This document shows, piece by piece, positions 24,355-34,040 of a stretch of 37,687 bases of DNA; the first letter of the stretch is position 1, and each line of letters opens with the position of its first letter. The position numbers and the translations under genes were made by a program. The stretch is from an uncultured Eubacterium sp. (lineage in GTDB: Bacteria > Bacillota > Clostridia > Oscillospirales > Acutalibacteraceae). The notes under the pieces were generated by a model that worked only from the letters and a program-made list of their open reading frames with translations, did not search any database and had not been told where the DNA came from. The stretch covers positions 1 through 37,687 of the forward strand of contig CALWVQ010000003.1 of assembly GCA_944385025.1 (NCBI GenBank), given 5' to 3'.

Positions 24355-25607
24355 AAAGATTTTTAGCAGTGTTAATGATCGTTCTTGCTCTTACCGCATC
24401 ATTTCCTTTTACTGCCTTTGCAGATGATGAGGTATTTACACAGGAGCAGATAGATTACTATAAGAATTTAGGGCTTCAGGGTACTACCGTTAATGTGTAT
24501 AACTGGGGCGAGTATATCTCCGACGGCGGCGAAGGTTCGATGGACGTTGTAAGTGAGTTTGAGCGTCTTACAGGCGCTACCGTCAATTATACAAATTTTG
24601 AGTCAAACGAAAATATGTATTCAAAGCTTGTGGGCGGCGGTGTTTCCTATGACGTAATCGTTCCCAGCGATTATATGATTGACAGGCTTATTGACGAGGA
24701 TTTGCTTTTGCCTCTTGATTACGATAATATTCCCAATATGAAATATATTGACCCGCAGTATCAAAACCTGTTTTTTGACCCTGATCAAAAATATTCCGTT
24801 TGCTACAATGTGGGTACTACCGTTTTGATTTATAACAAAACTATGGTAGATGAAGAGCCTGACAGCTGGAGCGTTTTGTGGGACGAGCAGTATAAGGATA
24901 AGATACTGATGTTTAACAACTCCCGTGACTCTTTTGCTATTGCACAGGCGTATCTGGGTAAGGATTTTAACTCTACAACAGAGCAGGACTGGGTGGAGTG
25001 CGCCCAGCTTCTTGCCGAGCAAAAGGACAAGGTAAATCCCGTTTATGTAATGGACGAGGTGTTTAACCTTATGGAAAGCGGTGAATATGCTTTTGCCGTT
25101 TACTATGCAGGAGACTATCTTCTTATGGTGGAAAATAACGAAGACTTGGGTTATTGTTTTCCCAAAGAGGGAGTAAACGCATTTTTTGACGCATTTTGTA
25201 TTCCTACCTGTTCAAAGAACAAGGCAGGAGGCGAGGCGTTTATAAACTTTATGCACGAACCGCAGGTTGCTTATGAGAACTGTGAGTATATTTACTACCG
25301 TTCTCCTAACATCACCGTTGAGGGCAATGAGGACAGCTCTCTTTACGGCAGCGATGTTATTTATCCCAAAGAAGAACTTAACACCCAGTATTTCAAAAAT
25401 CTTCCCCAAAATATAATCGAACTGCAAAATAATTTGTGGACTCAGGTTAAGTCGGGCAAGCTTTCTGTCGACAGCAAAGAAAAGGACAGAAGAATTTACA
25501 CCGAGTGTGCCGTCCTTGCAGGCGTTATTGTTTTGGTTGGAATAGGCAAGATGATTTCTAATGCCAAAAAGAAAAAAGAACAAGATTTAAGTGATTTGTA
25601 TGATTAA
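24351..25607 (+). CDS. potD: Polyamine-binding protein PotD with a C-terminal membrane anchor
   Basis: A 418-residue substrate-binding protein. The N-terminus is a cleavable Sec signal (MKRF, hydrophobic core, cleavage after TAFA, residue 24) with no lipobox. The mature part has the PotD fold: VYNWGEYISDG, FERLTGATVNY, VSYDVIVPSDYMI, GTTVLIYNK, then YYAGDYLLM, INFMHEP and NLPQ near the end. Unusually it then has a predicted transmembrane helix (about 383-402, CAVLAGVIVLVGIGKMI) and a lysine-rich tail (NAKKKKEQ). Most Gram-positive binding proteins are lipid-anchored; here the tail helix would hold the protein to the membrane outside the cell. It is the last pot gene and overlaps the HAD phosphatase by eight bases. 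Confidence 0.92.
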   Translation: MKRFLAVLMIVLALTASFPFTAFADDEVFTQEQIDYYKNLGLQGTTVNVYNWGEYISDGGEGSMDVVSEFERLTGATVNYTNFESNENMYSKLVGGGVSYDVIVPSDYMIDRLIDEDLLLPLDYDNIPNMKYIDPQYQNLFFDPDQKYSVCYNVGTTVLIYNKTMVDEEPDSWSVLWDEQYKDKILMFNNSRDSFAIAQAYLGKDFNSTTEQDWVECAQLLAEQKDKVNPVYVMDEVFNLMESGEYAFAVYYAGDYLLMVENNEDLGYCFPKEGVNAFFDAFCIPTCSKNKAGGEAFINFMHEPQVAYENCEYIYYRSPNITVEGNEDSSLYGSDVIYPKEELNTQYFKNLPQNIIELQNNLWTQVKSGKLSVDSKEKDRRIYTECAVLAGVIVLVGIGKMISNAKKKKEQDLSDLYD

Positions 25608-26247
25608 ATGTGCATTGTTTGATTTAGACGGTACCCTTGCGGATACTGTTGAGGATTTGGGCAGGGCAGTTGACAGTGTTCTTGAAGCCTACGGCAGAGA
25701 GAAAAAATGGAGTGTGTCCGATTACAGAAAGTTTGTGGGCAACGGAGCCCGTAAACTGATAGACAGAGCCTTCGAGCATACTCTTGACGATAAAGAACTT
25801 GACAGGGCTTTTGAAATTTTCAAGAAAAAGTATAATGAGATTTTGCTGGACAACGCCTGCCTTTACGACGGTATTAAAGAAGCTTTAGATTCCTTAAAAG
25901 AACAGGGAATTAAACTTGCGGTTATAACTAATAAACCCCACCAGTCAGCAGTAAAAATGGTAACAACTCTTTTTGGAGAAGGATATTTTGACTGCGTTAT
26001 AGGGGCGAATGAGGAAAAACCTAAAAAGCCTGACCCGTGGGGAGTTTTGCAAGCTCTTGAAACCTTAGGCGTTAAGCCTGAAGATGCAATTTATTTCGGC
26101 GACAGCGATATAGATGTTTATACCGCTAAAAATGCAGGAGTCGAAAGTGTGGCGTGTTCGTGGGGCTACCGCAGTTTTGAATGCCTTTTGGCAAGCGCAC
26201 CTTCTGTTATTATTGACAAGCCAAGCTATATACCGAAGCTTGCATAA
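25600..26247 (+). CDS. HAD-family phosphatase, phosphoglycolate phosphatase-like
   Basis: A 215-residue HAD hydrolase. Motif I is FDLDGTLADT with nucleophile Asp8, motif II VITNKPHQ, motif III lysine in EKPKKPDP, and motif IV YFGDSDIDV. The helical cap lies between motifs I and II, as in Gph/PGMB phosphatases. Substrates of this subfamily cannot be read from sequence; phosphoglycolate, other small phosphates or pyrophosphate are possible. The start is ATG 25600 (MIKCALFDLDG); a GTG at 25591 adds three residues. It overlaps potD, so it is probably read with the pot operon, though no link to polyamines is evident. Confidence 0.88.
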   Translation: MIKCALFDLDGTLADTVEDLGRAVDSVLEAYGREKKWSVSDYRKFVGNGARKLIDRAFEHTLDDKELDRAFEIFKKKYNEILLDNACLYDGIKEALDSLKEQGIKLAVITNKPHQSAVKMVTTLFGEGYFDCVIGANEEKPKKPDPWGVLQALETLGVKPEDAIYFGDSDIDVYTAKNAGVESVACSWGYRSFECLLASAPSVIIDKPSYIPKLA

Positions 26248-26285
26248 TTGTTTTTTGATTTTGCCAAACTTTTTGACAAAAAGTG

Positions 26286-26314
26286 TTGACAAATCATATC
26301 TTGTTTGATATAAT
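26286..26314 (+). promoter_or_regulatory. Consensus sigmaA promoter of tRNA-Leu
   Basis: TTGACA (26286-26291), 17 bp, TATAAT (26309-26314) with extended -10 TGA: the strongest promoter in the window. A second TTGACA lies at 26273-26278. The start is near 26321, seven bases before the mature tRNA. Confidence 0.9.
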
Positions 26315-26327
26315 GCATATCGTTGAC

Positions 26328-26412
26328 GCGAGAGTGGCGGAATCGGCAGACGCGCACGTTTGAGGGGCGTGTGGGGCGACTCGTACGGGTTCAAGTCCCG
26401 TCTCTCGCACCA
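26328..26412 (+). tRNA. tRNA-Leu, anticodon GAG
   Basis: An 85-base class II tRNA with encoded CCA. The acceptor GCGAGAG (26328-26334) pairs with CTCTCGC (26402-26408), then A and CCA (26410-26412). The anticodon stem CACGT/GCGTG encloses TTGAGGG, anticodon GAG at 26362-26364, reading CUU and CUC. A long variable arm follows, as in Leu/Ser/Tyr tRNAs. The T arm ACGGG-TTCAAGT-CCCGT lies at 26385-26401. It has a private promoter and terminator. Confidence 0.95.
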
Positions 26413-26602
26413 AAATGACCGGTATCCATTTGGATGCCGGTTATTTTTTATGACTTGAACCCGTTAAATATCGGGGACCCCGAAAAGTTGTAAACTTTTT
26501 GGGGAGAGGAGGAAAAAACGAAGTGTTCAATAAATTCGCCTACAGGCGTATTTTCGAACACGAAGATTTTTCTGACGAAAGTCCCGTCTCTCGCACCAAA
26601 AT
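26393..26602 (+). repeat. Duplicated tRNA-Leu 3' end flanking a structured spacer
   Basis: A 24-bp exact direct repeat (26393-26416 and 26579-26602), running from the T loop through CCA to AAAAT, brackets a structured segment. Both copies are followed by related terminators sharing GTATCC-ATTT-GGAT. After the first terminator, 26452-26464 is an exact 13-base reverse complement of the tRNA T arm (26385-26397). Next come a 12-bp hairpin (26478-26489 with 26493-26504), a purine-rich GAGGAGG stretch, and a nested hairpin (GTGTTC 26523-26528 with GAACAC 26556-26561, inner CGCC-TACA-GGCG). There is no credible gene. It resembles the att-type repeats left by integration into a tRNA 3' end, or a partial tandem duplication. 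Confidence 0.85.
26416..26450 (+). terminator. tRNA-Leu terminator
   Basis: A 10-bp stem (26418-26427 with 26432-26441, one G-T pair), ATTT loop, T-tract 26444-26449. Confidence 0.88.
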
Positions 26603-26637
26603 AAGCTGTATCCATTTGGATACAGCTTATTTTTTTA
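26601..26637 (+). terminator. Second, paralogous terminator after the tRNA-end duplicate
   Basis: A perfect 13-bp stem (26601-26613 with 26618-26630) and ATTT loop followed by Ts. Its inner stem and loop are identical to the tRNA terminator, while the outer stem differs at paired positions, keeping pairing. Confidence 0.85.
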
Positions 26638-26654
26638 TGTCATATTTTTTTCTA

Positions 26655-26683
26655 TTGCCTTTTTTGCATAAAGTGTGTAGAAT
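26655..26683 (+). promoter_or_regulatory. Candidate promoter for the cysK-like gene
   Basis: TTGCCT (26655-26660), 17 bp, TAGAAT (26678-26683). An AGAGAGGT ribosome site precedes ATG 26713. No T-box or riboswitch-like structure fits in the short leader. Confidence 0.45.
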
Positions 26684-26712
26684 ATATTAGATATGTTAAG
26701 AGAGGTAATTTT

Positions 26713-27645
26713 ATGGTATATAATAACGTGTTAGAAGCAATAGGCCATACGCCTATGATACGTCTTAATAAAATGGTAGACGAAGACAGCGCTGAAATTC
26801 TTGTTAAATTTGAAGGGCTTAACGTAGGAGGCTCTATTAAGACAAGAACAGCATACAATATGATTTGCGACGCTGAAAGAAAAGGACTTATCAATAAAGA
26901 TACTATCATAGTCGAGCCAACAAGCGGCAATCAGGGCATAGGTCTTGCCCTTGTAGGCGCAGTAAAAGGATATAAAACAGTAATAATTATGCCTGACTCT
27001 GTAAGCCACGAAAGAAGAATGCTTGTGGAGCATTACGGAGCCAAGGTTATATTGATTCACGACGCAGGCAATATAGGCGACTGTATTGAGGAGTGCCTTG
27101 CAACTGCTATCAAGATGAGAGAGGAAAATCCTAACGTCTATATTCCCCAGCAGTTTGAAAACCCTGCCAATCCTATGGTGCACAGATACCATACGGGGCT
27201 TGAAATTCTTGAACAGGTGGCAGGAACTATCGACGGCTTTTGTTCAGGTATCGGCACAGGAGGAACTATAACGGGTATCGGCGAGGTGCTTAAAGCCCTT
27301 AATCCTCACATCACTATTTGGGCAGTTGAGCCTGAAAACGCTGCAATTCTTGCAGGTGGTACAGTAGGTACTCACAACCAAATGGGAATCGGCGACGGTG
27401 TAATCCCTGAAATTCTTAATCAGAAGATTTATGAGGATATTTGCATTATCACCGACGAGGAGGCTATCGAAACCTCCAAGGATTTGGCAAGACTTGAGGG
27501 AATTATGTGCGGTATCAGCAGCGGAACAAACGTAGCTGCCGCAAAAAAGCTTGCGAAGAAGTTAGGAAAGGGAAAAACAGTTGTAACAGTTTTGCCCGAC
27601 ACAGCAGAAAGATATTTTTCAACACCGCTTTTTGAAAACGAGTAA
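26713..27645 (+). CDS. cysK: Cysteine synthase (O-acetylserine sulfhydrylase)
   Basis: A 310-residue PLP-dependent beta-replacement enzyme making cysteine from O-acetylserine and sulfide. IGHTPMIRLN at the N-terminus is the family signature; the PLP lysine is in GGSIKTRTA, the substrate loop is PTSGNQGIGLA (most homologues have SGNTG), the phosphate-binding loop is GIGTGGTITGIG, and GISSGTN lies near the C-terminus. The T-to-Q change is also found in related clostridial sequences as far as I recall, so activity is probably kept. It has a candidate promoter and is followed five bases later by the FliB-like gene, so both probably share a transcript. Confidence 0.9.
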   Translation: MVYNNVLEAIGHTPMIRLNKMVDEDSAEILVKFEGLNVGGSIKTRTAYNMICDAERKGLINKDTIIVEPTSGNQGIGLALVGAVKGYKTVIIMPDSVSHERRMLVEHYGAKVILIHDAGNIGDCIEECLATAIKMREENPNVYIPQQFENPANPMVHRYHTGLEILEQVAGTIDGFCSGIGTGGTITGIGEVLKALNPHITIWAVEPENAAILAGGTVGTHNQMGIGDGVIPEILNQKIYEDICIITDEEAIETSKDLARLEGIMCGISSGTNVAAAKKLAKKLGKGKTVVTVLPDTAERYFSTPLFENE

Positions 27646-27650
27646 TAAAA

Positions 27651-28610
27651 ATGATATTAAAAACACCGTCTTTTTATAAAGATTTTAAATGTATTGCCGG
27701 CGCATGTCCCGACTCCTGCTGTCAGGGGTGGGAGGTTGACGCCGACAGTCAGTCTCTTGAATATTACAAAACTCTTTCGGGAGAAATAAGAAAACGCATA
27801 GACAGCGTTCTTGATAAGGACGAATTCGGCAATACTATTTTCAGACTTGCCGATAAAAAAAGATGTCCCTTTTTAAATGACGAAAATCTCTGCGATATGC
27901 ACATTGCTATCGGAGGAGAGCATACGCCCTACACCTGCCGAATGTTTCCTCGTTTTATCAACGATTTCGGCGGCACAAGGGAAATGGGTGTTTCTTTTTC
28001 CTGCCCTGTGGCAAGCGATATGATGTGGAATTTGAAAGAGCCTATGAGTTTTGTGAGCGAGTTAAACGACTTGCCGCCCCAGCTTAACGAGATTGACGCC
28101 CAGACTTATTTCTTTCTCACAAAGGCACGTGAAAAAGCCTTTAAAATCGTACAGAACAGGTCAGTTTCCGTTAGTGAAAGGCTTGTTAATCTTCTTGATT
28201 ACGGCGTGGAAATTCAAAAGGAATTGGACGATTATCCTGAGCCTGACGACGATATTGACTTTTTTGAGGTTTTCAATAATCCTGAACTGATTAATCCTGA
28301 GTGGACAGAAAAGGTAAATAACCGCAAAATAAAACCTGTAAGCAATGAAGTTTATAATGAAAATATTGCGTCTTACTTTATTTTCAGATATATGCTTAAC
28401 GCAGTTGATGATTATGACGTTTTATCTAAAATCAAAATGGCGGTTATCGGCGTCCTTGTTGTTACATATTTCGGTGAGGACAGTTGGACAATTCATCTGT
28501 GGAGCAAGGAAACTGAACACTCCCAATACAATATGGACCGATACAAAAAACTGCTGAAAACTGCAAAATGTTTAAGCGTTGACAGCTTGAAAAAAAGACT
28601 TACTTTATAA
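27651..28610 (+). CDS. FliB-like Cys-rich protein (lysine N-methylase family)
   Basis: A 319-residue protein annotated in many Clostridia as flagellin lysine-N-methylase FliB. The N-terminal cysteine cluster CIAGACPDSCC (C14, C19, C23, C24), then RCPFLNDENLCDMH, YTCRMFPRF and FSCPVAS, fits the CxxxxCxxxCC/YkgJ-type pattern and probably binds a metal or Fe-S cluster. The C-terminal half is helical and acidic. FliB methylates flagellin lysines in Salmonella, but no flagellar gene is near this copy; the substrate is unknown. It is probably co-transcribed with cysK and ends at a bidirectional terminator. Confidence 0.75.
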   Translation: MILKTPSFYKDFKCIAGACPDSCCQGWEVDADSQSLEYYKTLSGEIRKRIDSVLDKDEFGNTIFRLADKKRCPFLNDENLCDMHIAIGGEHTPYTCRMFPRFINDFGGTREMGVSFSCPVASDMMWNLKEPMSFVSELNDLPPQLNEIDAQTYFFLTKAREKAFKIVQNRSVSVSERLVNLLDYGVEIQKELDDYPEPDDDIDFFEVFNNPELINPEWTEKVNNRKIKPVSNEVYNENIASYFIFRYMLNAVDDYDVLSKIKMAVIGVLVVTYFGEDSWTIHLWSKETEHSQYNMDRYKKLLKTAKCLSVDSLKKRLTL

Positions 28611-28613
28611 CAA

Positions 28614-28639
28614 AAAAGCTCGGTGAAAACCGAGCTTTT
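28614..28639. terminator. Bidirectional terminator between the FliB-like gene and the racemase
   Basis: An 11-bp stem (28614-28624 with 28629-28639) with a GAAA tetraloop, A-rich on the left and T-rich on the right, between converging stops at 28610 and 28641. Confidence 0.85.
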
Positions 28640-28640
28640 G

Positions 28641-29714
28641 TTATTTGTATATTCTTTTTATTCTTGGATTTACCATAAGAGGTGAAATGTCAACGCTTGC
28701 TGTGTCGCCGATTTTAACATCGCTGTCGGTAATGTCAACTGCCGTGTGGGAAAGTCCTATTTCGCCGATTACACTATACATTCTTCCGTTTATTCTCACA
28801 TACATCTGTTGCTTTTTCAGATATTTTTTTAGCTGTGACAGAACAGAGTGAAGATCGGCAATTTCCTTTTCCTTTGTCAGTCCGAAACCGTCGTAGTGAC
28901 CGATAGGCACTATGGCAATTTTTGTTTCCCTTTTTGTTTTGTATAGACCGTTATATCCTATAGCATATCCCTTGGGTACTGTTTTTATCTCTATAACCTC
29001 TGCTTCAAGAGAGCCGATGCGGTTTAACTTTGTCTTGTTTTTTGTGATTACTCTGCCTGTAAATGCCGAGCCGATTCTTACGCTGTCAAGAGCCACACCG
29101 TCAACATTTAAAAGAGCAGGGGAGTTGCTTGCGTGGAGAATACCCACGTCTTTGCCTGCTTTCTTAATCTGCTCCATAGTATCTTTAAACATTTCAAGCT
29201 GAACTTTTGTCAGCTCGCTGTTGTGAAAGGCGGAGGAAAAGTGGGTGTATGCCCCTGTAAACTCAAGATTCTCAAGGTTGTAGCATTTTATTGCCTCTTC
29301 CACCTGACTGGGCATAAATCCGTATCTGCCCATACCTGTGTCAATTTTAAGATGGCATTTTGTTTTTACACCCAGGTCTTTTGAAACCTTGTCCATTACT
29401 TTGGCACTTTCACTTGAGCCGATAGTGGCAATACAGCCGTTTTGAGCAATGATTTTCGCTTCGTCTTCAATACAGGTGGAGCGCATTACAAGAATGTCCT
29501 GCTCCTTTGCCACCTGTCTTAATTCCTCAATGTCGTCAACCTCTGTAACGGCAAAGGTTTTAATGCCGTTTTCAATAAGGATTTGAGTAAGCTCTTTTAT
29601 GCCGAAACCGTAGCCGTTTCCTTTTACAACGCCTATCAGTTCAACTCCTGCTTTTTCTTTTATATAGCTTATGTTTTGACTTAACAGCTTTTTGTCAATT
29701 ACGTATCTGCTCAT
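28641..29714 (-). CDS. Alanine racemase-family enzyme, divergent
   Basis: A 357-residue fold-type III PLP racemase. The PLP lysine is K31 in VVKGNGYGFG (usual form VKADAYGHG), with LKIDTGMGRYGF, THFSSA, and VRIGSAFTG downstream. The C-terminal domain has GYAIGYNGLY and VPIGHYDGFGL, the latter in place of the usual piGYaDG. The segment normally reading MD near the C-terminus is LSHTAVDIT. Such departures are seen in serine- or other amino-acid racemases of the family, so the substrate may not be alanine. It starts eight bases after the Fem-type gene upstream, so the two form an operon, pointing to a wall-building role. Confidence 0.82.
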   Translation of the reverse strand: MSRYVIDKKLLSQNISYIKEKAGVELIGVVKGNGYGFGIKELTQILIENGIKTFAVTEVDDIEELRQVAKEQDILVMRSTCIEDEAKIIAQNGCIATIGSSESAKVMDKVSKDLGVKTKCHLKIDTGMGRYGFMPSQVEEAIKCYNLENLEFTGAYTHFSSAFHNSELTKVQLEMFKDTMEQIKKAGKDVGILHASNSPALLNVDGVALDSVRIGSAFTGRVITKNKTKLNRIGSLEAEVIEIKTVPKGYAIGYNGLYKTKRETKIAIVPIGHYDGFGLTKEKEIADLHSVLSQLKKYLKKQQMYVRINGRMYSVIGEIGLSHTAVDITDSDVKIGDTASVDISPLMVNPRIKRIYK

Positions 29715-29722
29715 AGCATTAC

Positions 29723-30760
29723 CTATCTGATTTTTTCAAGAATTTTAGTAGCAAGATTGTAAAGAGAGTAAACGGGCTTGTTAATAACATAGTCAAATTC
29801 GCCTACAAACTCTTTCATATAACCGCCGAAACCGTGTTTAAATCTCCACAGTCCGTAATGCGGGTTATCGGGGTTTTGACAGTCGCCTGAAATACCGCCG
29901 AAATCGTAAACTTTACAGCCGCATTCCATACCCCATTTCATCATCTCCCACTGCAAAGCGTAGTTGGGGTATACGTTTCTGTGGGCATTGGAGGATGCTC
30001 CGTATTGGTATTTCATTACGTTCTGACCCCACTTGATTGCGATAGTTCCCGCAATAGCTTTGCCCTCATAATACGCCATATAGAGCCTTGCGTCATCAGT
30101 CATACAGTCAAGAATTTTTTCAAAATAAGCTTTGGGACGAGTGGAAAAGCCGTCACGCTCTCCCGTTTCGCTCATAATTCTTACAAAATCGTCAAGTGCC
30201 TCTTTACCGCAGATTTTTACTTCAACGCCCTTTTTAGGCGCTTTTCTTATTCTGTTTCTGTAATCGCTTTTGAATGTGAGCATAAGCTCGTCCTCATTCA
30301 TACCGTTGTAATCAAAGCAGTATACAAAACGAGGCTGAACGTTCTCAAAATCCATACAACCGGGGTTGAGTTCTATAAACCCTTTGCTTAAAACGTGCTT
30401 TTTGTATTCGGTGTTTTCAATAACTATTTCAGGGTCGATTTTAAGACAATATGCCTTGTATTCCTTTCCTATTTCCAAAAGGGCGTCAAACAGCTTGTCA
30501 AAGGTTTCAAAATCGTTTTCGTCGCACACAAAGCCGCGGCAGCAGTACATAAGGGAATTTTTGATAACAGGAATTGACCTTATTAAAACACAGGCGCTGC
30601 CTTTTATTTCGCCGTTTTCGTCTTTGAGCATAACTGCCTCAAACTTCCACGCATCCTTTACCTTTGCCCATTTTGAAGAGTGCTGAAAAAGGCCTTTCGG
30701 GTGGCGTTTTATAAAGCTTTCATATTCGTCAAGATTGTCCTTGTTTACTCTAACTATCAT
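29723..30760 (-). CDS. FemAB-family aminoacyltransferase
   Basis: A 345-residue cytoplasmic acyltransferase with two GNAT-like halves, of the FemX/FemAB/MurM family that adds amino acids from aminoacyl-tRNA to the lipid II stem peptide. Motifs include FQHSSKWAKVKD, LTFKSDYRNRIRKAPKKGVEV in part (KSDYRNRIRKA), the QYGASSNAHRNVYPNYALQW block, and YDFGGISGD followed by GLWRFKHGFGG. The coiled-coil arm of FemA is not evident. GGAG lies six bases before the ATG. It heads an operon with the racemase homologue, divergent from lacZ. Which residue it adds is not deducible. Confidence 0.9.
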   Translation of the reverse strand: MIVRVNKDNLDEYESFIKRHPKGLFQHSSKWAKVKDAWKFEAVMLKDENGEIKGSACVLIRSIPVIKNSLMYCCRGFVCDENDFETFDKLFDALLEIGKEYKAYCLKIDPEIVIENTEYKKHVLSKGFIELNPGCMDFENVQPRFVYCFDYNGMNEDELMLTFKSDYRNRIRKAPKKGVEVKICGKEALDDFVRIMSETGERDGFSTRPKAYFEKILDCMTDDARLYMAYYEGKAIAGTIAIKWGQNVMKYQYGASSNAHRNVYPNYALQWEMMKWGMECGCKVYDFGGISGDCQNPDNPHYGLWRFKHGFGGYMKEFVGEFDYVINKPVYSLYNLATKILEKIR

Positions 30761-30793
30761 TTCATTCTCCGATTAGTGTATTTTCAATTAATC

Positions 30794-30822
30794 ATTATAT
30801 CAAATTTTAAAATTTTTGTCTA
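30794..30822 (-). promoter_or_regulatory. SigmaA promoter for the Fem-racemase operon
   Basis: On the - strand TAGACA (30817-30822), 17 bp, TATAAT (30794-30799) with extended -10 TGA. Confidence 0.75.
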
Positions 30823-30824
30823 TA

Positions 30825-34036
<3,212 letters not shown>

Positions 34037-34040
34037 GACA

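Noticed and set aside
26268..26284. ACTTTTT-GAC-AAAAAGT hairpin between the HAD gene and tRNA-Leu as a terminator
   Set aside because: The stem is all weak pairs apart from one and no T-tract follows; it merely abuts the tRNA promoter.
26499..26690. 63-residue reading frame across the tRNA-end duplication
   Set aside because: It has GAGGAGG upstream of a GTG, but the frame crosses the duplicated tRNA 3' end and its terminator, and the product is low-complexity at the end. It is a by-product of the repeat.
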